This document shows positions 8,233 to 16,589 of a stretch of 34,743 bases of DNA, in pieces. The position numbers and the translations under genes are program-made. Origin of the DNA: CAYJRR01 sp964372275 [NCBI: uncultured bacterium] (GTDB lineage: Bacteria > CAYJRR01); contig CAYJRR010000006.1 in assembly GCA_964372275.1 (NCBI GenBank), positions 1 through 34,743 of the forward strand, given 5' to 3'. The notes beneath the pieces were generated by a model. That model saw only the letters and a program-made list of their open reading frames with translations, made no database searches and was not told where the DNA came from. The first letter of the stretch is position 1. Every line of letters starts with the position of its first letter.

Positions 8233-8925
8233 ATGTTCGCCCGTTCGGGCTTCACCGGGGATCGCTCCGCGCTCGCGCGCTCGTCGGGGGAGTCCCCCGC
8301 ACCCCCTGCCGGACCCCTGCCGTTCCTTCGTCGGGGTCTGCTACTCCTGCTCGTCGCCGTCGGATGGGCCTTCTTGCCGGCCGGGGCCAGCGCGGAGACG
8401 ATGTACGAGAACGACCCTCAGCGGGAGCTGAAGGAGTCGATCGAAGACCTCTACGGCGTTTACATCCTCAACCCCTCGCGCCGGCAGGCGCGCGAGAAGG
8501 TGGAGATCGATCCAACCGGCAAGAAGGCGACGCTCTGGCTCTACTACGATCCCCGCAAGCCCGACTTCGAGAAGATCAAGTGCGAGGCGCTGCGCTGGAT
8601 CCTGGTCGGCCGCTTCGGCAAGGGGGGAGCGCAGCCGTTCTTCCAGCAGCACAAGAAGTTCGAAACGGTCGAACTGGTCCTGTTCGAGCTGAAGTCGAAC
8701 CGGACGGTCGACAAGGACGGCAAGTACACCGTCACCAAGACGCCGTCCCCGATCGCGAAGCTCCGCCTCGATCGGAAGAAGTCCGAGAAGCACGACTGGG
8801 CGGCGGTGAAGAAGAAGATGGACATCGGACAGGCGCCGGACGCCGACGCGATCTCCGCCTGCGTCAAGAACGGGGAGTCGCTCGTCAGCGGAAAGCCCCT
8901 GTACAACAAGGACTACTTCAAGTGA
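8233..8925 (+). CDS. Secreted protein of unknown function
   Basis: 230-residue protein. Residues about 33-53 form a signal peptide core (RRGLLLLLVAVGWAFLPA) ending GASA before ETMYENDP, with an unusually long N-terminal region before it. The mature part is charged and Lys-rich, with WLYYDPRKPDFEKIKCEALRW and two Cys. I recognise no family and see no catalytic motif. The ATG at 8233 has no clear Shine-Dalgarno; a shorter start nearer the hydrophobic core is possible but would need a rare codon. It lies 43 bases after the penicillin-binding protein gene. Its stop overlaps the next start (GTGA), so it is translationally coupled to the SH3/barrel protein and may work with it in the envelope. Confidence 0.7.
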   Translation: MFARSGFTGDRSALARSSGESPAPPAGPLPFLRRGLLLLLVAVGWAFLPAGASAETMYENDPQRELKESIEDLYGVYILNPSRRQAREKVEIDPTGKKATLWLYYDPRKPDFEKIKCEALRWILVGRFGKGGAQPFFQQHKKFETVELVLFELKSNRTVDKDGKYTVTKTPSPIAKLRLDRKKSEKHDWAAVKKKMDIGQAPDADAISACVKNGESLVSGKPLYNKDYFK

Positions 8926-10439
8926 TCCGCCTCCGCGGTCGATCGGCCTGCGCGGTCGTGCTCCTGCCCCTCGCCGTCCTGCTGACGGCATCCGGCGCGC
9001 TGGCGCAGTCGGCCGAGTTCGTCGCCACGGTCATGGTCGGGCGGGCAAACGTCCACCGCGGCCCGAGTCGCGGTTCGCCGCAGATCCAGACGGTGACCAA
9101 GGGGACGAAACTGCCGGCGGCCGGGCTCTCCCCGGACAAGAAGTGGGTGCGGGTCAAGGCGCCGAACGGGAAGGTCGGCTGGATCTCGCGCGACGAAGTG
9201 GCGGTCGAGAAGAACAAGGGCGCGGCGGGGGGCGGCGCGACCGGAGGGGGCGCGGCGTCCGGCGGCGGCAGCGTCGGAGGCGGATCCGGGAAGAAGGAGG
9301 GCTCGTCCGGATCGGGATCGGAGGCGAGCGGCAAGAAGAAAAAGAAGAAGAGCGGATCGAAGAAAGGATCGGGGGGATCCTCCGCGTCCAAGTCTTCGGG
9401 CACGGGAAAGAGGACGGGGGGGACCGGAGGCCGGAAGGGCGCCTCGCCGGTCGCCAAGAAGTACGCGACGGTCACCGCGCCCCGCACCGAGCTTCACCTG
9501 AACCCCTCCACCTCCGCGCCGACGCTCGAGCTCGCGATGCGCGGCGATGTCCTCGAAGTGGGCGGCATCTCCCGCGACAAGCGGTGGGTCCGGGTCCGGA
9601 CCGAGGAGGGAACGGTCGGCTGGATCGTGAAGCAGGATCTGAAACCGGGGCGGAAGAAGGCGCTCGCCACCGATTCGGGCGGCGATCGTCCCCGCAGCGG
9701 CGGGATGACGACCCGAAAGAAGAAGAAGCGTTCCTACGCGACCGAGATCCTCGCGGAGTTCGGCCAGGTCGGGATCCAGGAGAAGATGACCTCCAACGAG
9801 GGGCTCGGCTACAAGCTCGACGCCGCCGGCAACGGCGGCGGCATCCGGTTCGAGCGGCGCCTGTTCGGCGGGTTGTGGGTCGAAGGCGGTTACTTCGGAA
9901 CCGCCAACCAACGCATCCCGCTCCAGGACGAGAAGGAGACGACGCTCTTCTCGACGCTCCATCGAGGCGATGCCTCGCTGCGCTACACGTTCGTGCTGGG
10001 CAACCCGGACGCGAACGTCGGTCTGACGGCGTCCGCCGGGTACCACGGCTACTTCTTCATCGTGCAACCCCAGACCGTGAGCCTCTTCTACAGCACCGCC
10101 TACCACGGCGGCACGTTCGGCGGCGGCGGGGAGGTCAACTTCGGCAAGGTCCGGGCCTACGGCGAGTACCGCACCTTCACCCCGCTGACCGTCGAGCAGA
10201 GCTTCGGCGAAGGCGGCGAGGGGGGCTACGGTCAGAACAACACCGCCACCGGGCACTACGTCGGCGCCGGGGTCCGTTACCGCTTCTTCAGCGGGAGCTC
10301 GCTCGGGCTGATCTACCGGGCCCACTACTACGAGACGACGTACACCGGCCAAGGGAAGCGCGGCGAGGACGACCTGACCGGCGTCGACGTCGACACCGGT
10401 TTCGAAGCGATCTCGCTCGTCTTCTCCCGCGGGTTCTAG
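8922..10439 (+). CDS. Outer-membrane beta-barrel protein with two N-terminal SH3 domains
   Basis: 505-residue protein starting at GTG 8922, overlapping the previous stop by four bases; AAGGA lies just upstream. A signal peptide ends ASGALAQ. Two bacterial SH3 domains follow: ANVHRGPSRGSPQIQTV...WVRVKAPNGKVGWISRDEV, then TELHLNPSTSAPTLEL...WVRVRTEEGTVGWIVKQDL. They are joined by a low-complexity Gly/Ser/Lys linker of about 80 residues, encoded near 9215-9450. The C-terminal half (from about residue 265) has alternating aromatic and glycine strands and ends SLVFSRGF, an outer-membrane insertion signal with terminal Phe. The SH3 domains probably sit in the periplasm and could bind peptidoglycan, which fits its place behind a PBP gene. 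The fused architecture is seen directly; the binding role is inferred. Confidence 0.8.
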   Translation: MIRLRGRSACAVVLLPLAVLLTASGALAQSAEFVATVMVGRANVHRGPSRGSPQIQTVTKGTKLPAAGLSPDKKWVRVKAPNGKVGWISRDEVAVEKNKGAAGGGATGGGAASGGGSVGGGSGKKEGSSGSGSEASGKKKKKKSGSKKGSGGSSASKSSGTGKRTGGTGGRKGASPVAKKYATVTAPRTELHLNPSTSAPTLELAMRGDVLEVGGISRDKRWVRVRTEEGTVGWIVKQDLKPGRKKALATDSGGDRPRSGGMTTRKKKKRSYATEILAEFGQVGIQEKMTSNEGLGYKLDAAGNGGGIRFERRLFGGLWVEGGYFGTANQRIPLQDEKETTLFSTLHRGDASLRYTFVLGNPDANVGLTASAGYHGYFFIVQPQTVSLFYSTAYHGGTFGGGGEVNFGKVRAYGEYRTFTPLTVEQSFGEGGEGGYGQNNTATGHYVGAGVRYRFFSGSSLGLIYRAHYYETTYTGQGKRGEDDLTGVDVDTGFEAISLVFSRGF

Positions 10440-11980
10440 AAGCGGTAGGTCACGCCGCCCAGCACGCCGATCTCGCGGCTGGCTTCCGAGGGGATGTACT
10501 TCCCCTCGACGTTGTCGAGGATCTCCACATCGTCGTTGGTGAGGTCGCGCCGCTGGTTGTAGAAGTCGGCCTGCAGGTAGTAGGTCCACCCCTTTCGGGC
10601 GACGTAGCGCACCTGTCCGGTCGCGGAGATGACCGACGCGCTCTTGACCGATCCGCTCCCGAGGAACTCGTCGGTGGTGTCGTATTCGGACTGGGCGAGA
10701 TCGCCGCCGCCGCCCACCGACACGTTCTCCGCCACTTCGCGCTCCACGTAGAGGCCGACGATGTTCGAGGTTGCGCCGAAACTCTGGCGGCGCTGGACCC
10801 TCAGCCGGGCGACGATCCCGGTGTCGTAGGGATCGTAGGTGTAGGCGCCGACCCCCGCGATGATCGCCGACTTGCCGTCGATCTCCCGCTGCCGGAAGGC
10901 GAGCGACACGAAGGGGGTGACGCTGTTTTCGGTGACGTAGTGGCCGATCAGCTTGCCCTGATTGATCGGTGACACCCGGACCTCTCGCGAGAGGACCTCC
11001 GGCGCCGTGTACGTGCGCTCGGCGAGCTCGACCTCGGTCCGGTAGTTCGACTCGGTGATGGTGCCGGGAATCGTCCCGTCGTCGAAGACGAACGGCTTCG
11101 TCCCGTGGTCGGTCGAGACGGCGAAATCGACGGGCCGATAGCGGGTCAATGCGAGGCGGATCCGGTACCGGCCCGAGGGCTTGTAGGTGAGGTTGACGAG
11201 CACGAAGCGATCCTCCGGGCCCGGCACGAGATCGAACTGCAGCAGATTGGTCAGCGTCAGCTTGGTCGAGAGCAGCAGGAAGCTCTGGTTGAACAGGCTG
11301 ATCCGGTCCGGCTCGAGCCCGAAGAGCTGGGCCGTCGCGCCCACACGAACGGCGCGGCTTTTCGAATCGTTGTAGGAGTAGTAGCCGCCGGCCGCCTGGT
11401 AGTCGGGCGAGACCATGCGGGTGATCGGGTGCGGGGCCAATCCGCCGAAGAGCCCGATCCGGGTCGCCGAGGAGAAGGTCTTTTCGTAGGTGACCCCGTC
11501 GACCGTCGCCAGCCCCGCCTCGTAGAAGGTCTTGCGGCCGATCGACACCGCCGAGTCGCCGGGTTCGAGCGACCCCAGCATCAGAAAGGCGTCGTTGATC
11601 CCGACCAGTTGCGAGAGCTGGCCGAAGGTCGCGGTGCGGATCGCGACCTTCTCGCAATCGGGATTCGCCTCGACCGAACCGCGGCAGTGTTCGGTGAACG
11701 GACCCGCCACCTCGTCGTTGTCGGCGTTTTCGTGCTTCTGGTCGGTCGAATTGAGCAACGGGACATCGCTGCGCGCATCGACGTGCAGCGACATGTTGCG
11801 TCCACCGATCTGTTCGGACACGAGCCAAAGCCGGAGGAGCGCCACGTCGAAGGTGGCGGTCGGGCCTTCCATCATGGTGTAGGCGTTGGAGACGGTGACC
11901 CGCCCGCGCGTCTCGGCGAGCGCCCGTGGACACGCGAAGACGATCCCGATCGCAACCGCGATGTGTGTCGACCGTTTCAT
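10436..11980 (-). CDS. Putative outer-membrane beta-barrel of a porin-cytochrome conduit
   Basis: 514-residue protein with a signal peptide (MKRSTHIAVAIGIVFACPRALA). It is followed by amphipathic strands throughout, such as GRYRIRLALTRYRP, TPFVSLAFRQREI and WTYYLQADFYNQRRD, and ends GGVTYRF with terminal Phe, as expected for BAM-inserted barrels. Two Cys lie near residue 75 (CRGSVEANPDC). The ATG overlaps the stop of the 27-haem cytochrome gene (ATGA), so the two are translationally coupled. In known porin-cytochrome systems such as MtrAB a large barrel lets a multihaem cytochrome pass electrons across the outer membrane. This protein is shorter than MtrB and I cannot show homology, so that role rests on operon context. 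The 3' end overlaps the convergent SH3/barrel gene by four bases. Confidence 0.75.
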   Translation of the reverse strand: MKRSTHIAVAIGIVFACPRALAETRGRVTVSNAYTMMEGPTATFDVALLRLWLVSEQIGGRNMSLHVDARSDVPLLNSTDQKHENADNDEVAGPFTEHCRGSVEANPDCEKVAIRTATFGQLSQLVGINDAFLMLGSLEPGDSAVSIGRKTFYEAGLATVDGVTYEKTFSSATRIGLFGGLAPHPITRMVSPDYQAAGGYYSYNDSKSRAVRVGATAQLFGLEPDRISLFNQSFLLLSTKLTLTNLLQFDLVPGPEDRFVLVNLTYKPSGRYRIRLALTRYRPVDFAVSTDHGTKPFVFDDGTIPGTITESNYRTEVELAERTYTAPEVLSREVRVSPINQGKLIGHYVTENSVTPFVSLAFRQREIDGKSAIIAGVGAYTYDPYDTGIVARLRVQRRQSFGATSNIVGLYVEREVAENVSVGGGGDLAQSEYDTTDEFLGSGSVKSASVISATGQVRYVARKGWTYYLQADFYNQRRDLTNDDVEILDNVEGKYIPSEASREIGVLGGVTYRF

Positions 11981-14226
11981 CCGCTCGAATGCTGATCCCA
12001 GCGCGTGGGCACGTGACAGGTTCCGCAGTCGATGCTCCGGATCAGGCGATGCGTTCCGGCCGGACTCTGCTGCAAGTCGTCGGCGTGGCAGAAGATGCAG
12101 TCGTCCGGCGTGCCGCTGTAGAGGTTCCCCTTGTGGCACTCGATGCAGGAGACGAGTCGGTGGGAGCCGATCAGCGGATAGCCGGTGGTGATGTGATTGA
12201 AGATCGCCGGTAGCCAGGTCGTCTGGCTGTGGCAATCGTGGCACTCGTGCCCGCGGCCTCCGAGGTGCGGGTCGGCGTGGCAGACGTTGCACTCGCCGCC
12301 GAAGCCGTTCATCAGCCAGCGCGGTTGCGGGGTGTGGCAGGTCTCGCAGGTGAGCGACTCGTGCGCACCCGCGAGGACCACCTCGCCGTAGTTGTGCAGC
12401 GTCTGGAAGATGAGCGTGTTCCGCTCCACCGCCCAGCGGCGCTCGTTGTGGCAGTTGCTGCAGTCGTTGCCGACCCCCCACGCCCCGCGGTGGTAGTCCC
12501 AGTGGCACTCGATGCAGGTCTGCGGGGTCCCCTTGAACCCCATGTCGAGATGGCAGTGGTAGCAGTCGACCTGTCCGTGCTTCCCCGCCAGCTTGAAGTC
12601 GCTCTGCTCGTTGTGGTTGAAGACCTCGTCCTCCCACGCCGCCGTCTTGTGGCAGTTGTCGCAGGCGTTCGGCAGCTTCCCGAGGTGCGGGGAGCCGTGG
12701 CACGAACCGCAGGTGGTGTCGTGCTTCCACTTGCCGGGGACCTTGTGGCACTGCTCGCAGCGGACGGTCGTGTGCTTTCCGGTGAGCGGGAAGCGCGTGT
12801 CGTCGTGGTTGAAGGTGGACCGGTCCCACCCCGCGGTGGTGTGGCAGTTGCTGGAGTCGCAGGTCTTGCCCCGCGTTCCCTTGTGGGCGTCGACGTGGCA
12901 GTAGCCGCAGTCCTTCCGCTGCGGGATCTCGATCAGGTCACGGTGGCAGCGGAAGCACTCGAGCTGAAGGTGTCGGCCCGTCAGGTCGAAGGTCGACCAG
13001 GTGCGGTGATCCTTGTTCTCGACCGTCAGCGGCACCCACCGGTTCTGGTCGTGGCACTTGAGGCACGGCTTCCCCTTCACCCAGCGGTCCTGGTGGATGT
13101 TGTTGTGGCAGGCCAGGCAGTCGCCGTCGGCGCCGGTGGTGGGGGACATCTTCAGTCCCTTGTGGCAGACGGCGCAGGCCAGCTTGGCGTGGGCGCCGAC
13201 GGCGTCGTACTTGGCGAACACCTTGTGCTCGGCGGTGGTGACCTTCTCCTTCTTCCAGGACGCCTCGGAGTGGCAGGTGATGCACGGCTTGGTGGTGAAC
13301 GCCTTTTCGTGCGGGCTGTCTTTCGTGTGGCAGCTCTCGCACGTTTCGAAGGCGAGAGGACCGAACGGCTTCCCCTTCGGGTGGCACTGCGCGCACTGGA
13401 CCTTCTGGTGGGCGAGGCGCAGCGGGAAGCGCGTCGTGTCGTGATCGAAGCCCTGCAGGTTGAACGTCTTGTTCCAGTTGAAGAAGGTGTGGCACAGCAG
13501 GCACTCCTCGAACGCGTTCCCCGGCTTGAACTTGTGGTAGTTGTCGTGACAGGAGAGGCACTCCTGGTCGGTTCCCAGGAAGGTGCGGCGGGTCGACTTG
13601 GGGCGTTTCGCCGCCGGCTTGTGGCACTTGTCGCAATCGATCTTGTGCCCGCCGATCAGCTTGTAGCCGGTCAGGTCGTGGTCGAAGTTTTTCTGCGATC
13701 CGTCGGCGCGGTTCATCGCCACGCCCCATGCGTTCGCCTTGGTCGTGACGCCGGCGATCTTCGCCTTGGGGTGGAGGCCGTCGATCATGTCGAAATCGAG
13801 TCCGGCGTGGTCGTAGTGGCAGGCCCCGCAGTCCTTGGAAAGGAACGCGGGCGATCCGTGCAGACCGGTCTTCTCCTTCTGGTTCTTTCCGATGTCGGGC
13901 CCGTGGCAGTCGGCGGAAGCGCACAGCGACGCCGGCGTGCTGGTCTTCCCCTTTCCGCCGGGATGGCACTTTTCGCAGTTGGCGGTGGTGTCGAAGCTGG
14001 CGTGCGACTTGGCGAGGTCGCCCGGCGAGATCGTCCTGCCCGGAAGGCCGAAGAGGACCGGCCCCGCCGCTCGGACCGCCGCCACGGCCGGCGCCGCGGC
14101 CACGACCGGGGCCTCGTGCGCGACGGCCCGATGCGAACCCAGCGCCAGGAAGGCTCCTGTGACGCCGAATACGGCGAGCAGACCGAAGGCCGTGTAGCTC
14201 CGGCGCCGAAGGGGCCGATCGAGCAT
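11977..14226 (-). CDS. Secreted 27-haem c-type cytochrome
   Basis: 749-residue protein with a signal peptide (GLLAVFGVTGAFLALG, cleavage probably after AVA at 36), so periplasmic or extracellular. From residue 84 to 738 I count 27 covalent haem c motifs: 25 CXXCH plus two CX4CH (CASADCH, second haem; CDSSNCH, fifteenth). They form nine groups of three, each about 65-80 residues. Most groups open with a segment like FDHDTTRFPLRLAH, then CXXCH, a second CXXCH followed by H, and a third CXXCH followed by an aromatic W. Extra His residues in each module could give bis-His ligation. Good Shine-Dalgarno AAGGA precedes the ATG. It lies between the Fe-S/haem b membrane protein gene (117 bases upstream) and the barrel gene (overlapping). 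A long-range electron wire is the likely role; the redox partner is unknown. No cytochrome c maturation gene is visible nearby. Confidence 0.93.
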   Translation of the reverse strand: MLDRPLRRRSYTAFGLLAVFGVTGAFLALGSHRAVAHEAPVVAAAPAVAAVRAAGPVLFGLPGRTISPGDLAKSHASFDTTANCEKCHPGGKGKTSTPASLCASADCHGPDIGKNQKEKTGLHGSPAFLSKDCGACHYDHAGLDFDMIDGLHPKAKIAGVTTKANAWGVAMNRADGSQKNFDHDLTGYKLIGGHKIDCDKCHKPAAKRPKSTRRTFLGTDQECLSCHDNYHKFKPGNAFEECLLCHTFFNWNKTFNLQGFDHDTTRFPLRLAHQKVQCAQCHPKGKPFGPLAFETCESCHTKDSPHEKAFTTKPCITCHSEASWKKEKVTTAEHKVFAKYDAVGAHAKLACAVCHKGLKMSPTTGADGDCLACHNNIHQDRWVKGKPCLKCHDQNRWVPLTVENKDHRTWSTFDLTGRHLQLECFRCHRDLIEIPQRKDCGYCHVDAHKGTRGKTCDSSNCHTTAGWDRSTFNHDDTRFPLTGKHTTVRCEQCHKVPGKWKHDTTCGSCHGSPHLGKLPNACDNCHKTAAWEDEVFNHNEQSDFKLAGKHGQVDCYHCHLDMGFKGTPQTCIECHWDYHRGAWGVGNDCSNCHNERRWAVERNTLIFQTLHNYGEVVLAGAHESLTCETCHTPQPRWLMNGFGGECNVCHADPHLGGRGHECHDCHSQTTWLPAIFNHITTGYPLIGSHRLVSCIECHKGNLYSGTPDDCIFCHADDLQQSPAGTHRLIRSIDCGTCHVPTRWDQHSSG

Positions 14227-14295
14227 CGGTGTCCTTGAGGATCCGGCAATTTGCTATGTCAGGTCAAGGAGATAGAAGACTTCGGCCGGCGCGGT

Positions 14296-14311
14296 GCGCG
14301 AGGCCTCGCGC
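14296..14311. repeat. Perfect 16-base palindrome between the two electron-transfer genes
   Basis: GCGCGAGGCCTCGCGC is a perfect palindrome in the 117-base gap between the membrane oxidoreductase gene and the cytochrome gene. It could form a six-base-pair stem with a GGCC loop in RNA, or be an operator. No T-tract follows on either strand, so it is not a convincing terminator. The rest of the gap (14227-14343) holds only the cytochrome's Shine-Dalgarno. Confidence 0.3.
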
Positions 14312-14343
14312 GGGCGAACCGGGCCCGACCCGCATCCGGTGCG

Positions 14344-16527
14344 TCAGATCCAGCGTTCGCCGATCCAGCCGCTGAACTTCAAGCCGATGTAGATGTGCCA
14401 GGCGAGGACGCTGAACATGATCGTCGCGGCGACGATGTGGATCGCCAGCCAGACGCGGGCGATCTTCTGGCTCTTCTCGTAGAGCAGGATCCGTTGCTCG
14501 AGTCCCGCCTTGCGCTTGATCGTGTCGACGATCCCTTTGATCTCGGACGGCTTCTTCCCGAGCTTCTTCAGCCGGCGCGACAGTCCGGCGAGTCGGGCGT
14601 TTCGCCTGAAGTCGAGGGCGATCATCGTGAAGACGGTGCCGATCAGACCGCGCTGTCTCGCCTCTTCGGGCATCCCCCAGTCGAGGAACGGTTTCGACCT
14701 ATCCGAATCGCCGAGCAGCCCCTTTAGTTGCTGCTCGATCTGGAACGCCTCGGCCTTGGCGTCCTCCAGGCGCATCTCCTGGCCGGCGATGGTGCGCGGC
14801 ATCTGCCCGTAGAAGTAACGGCCGACGATCCCGGTGGCCACCACCAGCGCGCAGGAATAGAGGACGTACTTGAAGATGTTGGCGTCGAACCCGATCTCGA
14901 AGGTGGTGTGATAGGTGGCGAAGACGAAGCCCAACAGCCCCATGAAGACGTGGACGTCGAGGAACGCGGAGAGCGATCCGAACCGTCGGAAGATCCGGTC
15001 GAGCCGTTTCCGGGGGACGTAGATCAGCGTGCCGCTCAGGAGGAGCGATCCGATCCACCCCTCCCAGCGCCCGAGCCCCGTCTTCGCCTCGATGAAGATG
15101 ATCTCCTCGGTGTAGCCGAGCGCGCGCGCGATCTTGAACGAGAGCGACCAGTCGACGTGGTGGAGCCGCGACCAGTGCTCCCATCCCAGGATCGCGGCGC
15201 TGACCAGCGAGACGCTCCACAGCATGGCCTGCAGCCAGCTGCGATCGCCGGGTTTCACCTCGTTGTACACCGGGCGGAAGGTGGCGGCGACGTCGGCCGC
15301 CTCTTCGCCAGTCACGCCGTAGAGGTCGACGCGCTCGAACAGCTCCCGCTGCGAAAGGTCGAAGATGGCGGCGGTCGGGCAGGGGGTGACGCAGGCCATG
15401 TCCTCGTAGCCGAAGCAGTGGTCGCACTTGATTGCCATCTGCTTCTTCTTGTCCGATTTCGGCGCGTCGTCCTCATCCTTTCCCTTCTTTTTCCCTTTCT
15501 TCGGCTCGCCGTCGCCGTCGACCTCTTCGGCCCCGACTTCCGCCTTCTTGGTGCCGTCCTCCCGCTCCACCATCTTGATGACCCCGTAGGGGCAGTCGTT
15601 GGCGCAGTTGGTGCAGCCGGTGCAGGTGTCCTTGATCACCACTTCGCGAAAGTTCTCGTCGAAGTAGATGTGGTCGCCGGGGCAGTGCGCGGTGCAGTGC
15701 GTGTACTCGCAGGTCCGGCAGGCGTCGGGGAACATCAGCAGCCCGAACTTGTTCTTCGACTTCCAGATCCGGGCCTGTCCCCACCGCTTCTCGCAGCCCT
15801 GATAGCAGGCATCGCAGTCGATGCACTTGTCGAGCCGGATGACGCGGACGCGCTCTGAGTAGCTGTAGCCGTTCCGAACCAGGTAGTTCCAGATGCGGCC
15901 GATCTGCCCGTCGAATCGCTCCGCCCGCTTGTCCATGCGCAGCGAGACGGCCTTGAGACGCTTGCGTACGCCGGCCGAAACCTTGGCGATCTTGTTCAGC
16001 GTCTCCGCCGGGATGGTGATCACCTGGCTCGGCATCACCGCCGAGACCTGCACCGCCGGGATCCCCGCCCAGTTGAACTGACGGTCGAAGAAGAACTCCC
16101 CCTTCTTCAGGATGTTCACCACCCGGGTGCGGCCGGGCCCCTCCTCCCCCAGCACCATCAGCTGCCCTTCGACGACCAGATACATGTTCTCGAAGTGCGC
16201 CCGCTTCGAGATCTCCCGGATCACGTCCTTCGGCTCGTGCCGCTTGAACTTGAGCTCCTTCTCCAGGAAGAAGAGCGCCGTCTCGGGGAGGGTCTGCAGG
16301 AGCGGCACGCGCTGGATGGCGTCGATCAGCTCGATCTGTTTCTCGAGCGCGTCGACCTCCTCGGCGCTGTCGGCCGCGACGATCTGCTGGTAGATCCCGG
16401 TCTTGTCGAAGTCCCGGATGGTCGACGTAGGCTGGACGCCGGCCTCCGGGTCGTCCGAGACCTTCGGGGGGCGCCGTCGCTCGGCGGGGCTCGGGGACCG
16501 AACGGGGATTTTGGGGTCGGTCGCCAT
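14344..16527 (-). CDS. Cyclic-nucleotide-binding-like / 4x[4Fe-4S] / di-haem b membrane oxidoreductase
   Basis: 727-residue fusion without Tat or Sec signal. Residues about 85-190 form a cyclic-nucleotide-binding-type beta-roll (MYLVVEGQLMVLGEEGPGRT...KKGEFFFDRQ), but the Arg of the phosphate-binding cassette is not apparent (IPAVQVSA). Four ferredoxin motifs of DmsB/HybA type follow: CX2CX2CX3C at 235-245, CX2CX4CX3C at 270-282, CX2CX2CX3C at 302-312 and CX2CX7CX3C at 368-383. A charged Lys/Glu/Asp insertion separates the last two. About five membrane helices begin near 432. Two carry His pairs 14 apart, H526/H540 and H697/H711, the pattern of transmembrane bis-haem b. The Fe-S part should face the cytoplasm. 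As first gene before the 27-haem cytochrome it probably exchanges electrons with it or with quinones. Direction and donor are unknown. Confidence 0.85.
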   Translation of the reverse strand: MATDPKIPVRSPSPAERRRPPKVSDDPEAGVQPTSTIRDFDKTGIYQQIVAADSAEEVDALEKQIELIDAIQRVPLLQTLPETALFFLEKELKFKRHEPKDVIREISKRAHFENMYLVVEGQLMVLGEEGPGRTRVVNILKKGEFFFDRQFNWAGIPAVQVSAVMPSQVITIPAETLNKIAKVSAGVRKRLKAVSLRMDKRAERFDGQIGRIWNYLVRNGYSYSERVRVIRLDKCIDCDACYQGCEKRWGQARIWKSKNKFGLLMFPDACRTCEYTHCTAHCPGDHIYFDENFREVVIKDTCTGCTNCANDCPYGVIKMVEREDGTKKAEVGAEEVDGDGEPKKGKKKGKDEDDAPKSDKKKQMAIKCDHCFGYEDMACVTPCPTAAIFDLSQRELFERVDLYGVTGEEAADVAATFRPVYNEVKPGDRSWLQAMLWSVSLVSAAILGWEHWSRLHHVDWSLSFKIARALGYTEEIIFIEAKTGLGRWEGWIGSLLLSGTLIYVPRKRLDRIFRRFGSLSAFLDVHVFMGLLGFVFATYHTTFEIGFDANIFKYVLYSCALVVATGIVGRYFYGQMPRTIAGQEMRLEDAKAEAFQIEQQLKGLLGDSDRSKPFLDWGMPEEARQRGLIGTVFTMIALDFRRNARLAGLSRRLKKLGKKPSEIKGIVDTIKRKAGLEQRILLYEKSQKIARVWLAIHIVAATIMFSVLAWHIYIGLKFSGWIGERWI

Positions 16528-16589
16528 TCGACGAGGCCGCGTCCATCTTAGCCTGGGTATGATGCCCCGGTCGAATACGGGGGCGCGCG

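Noticed and set aside
12229-14238. A 669-codon open frame on the plus strand opposite the cytochrome gene
   Set aside because: The 27 haem motifs on the minus strand prove that strand is coding. The opposite frame is Val/Leu/Ala-rich with no recognisable domain.
14227-14343. TTGACC and AATTGCC in the gap before the cytochrome gene, considered as sigma-70 or sigma-54 promoter
   Set aside because: No -10 element lies at the right distance from TTGACC. The GG/GC spacing for sigma-54 is 11 rather than 10 and the first G is replaced by A.
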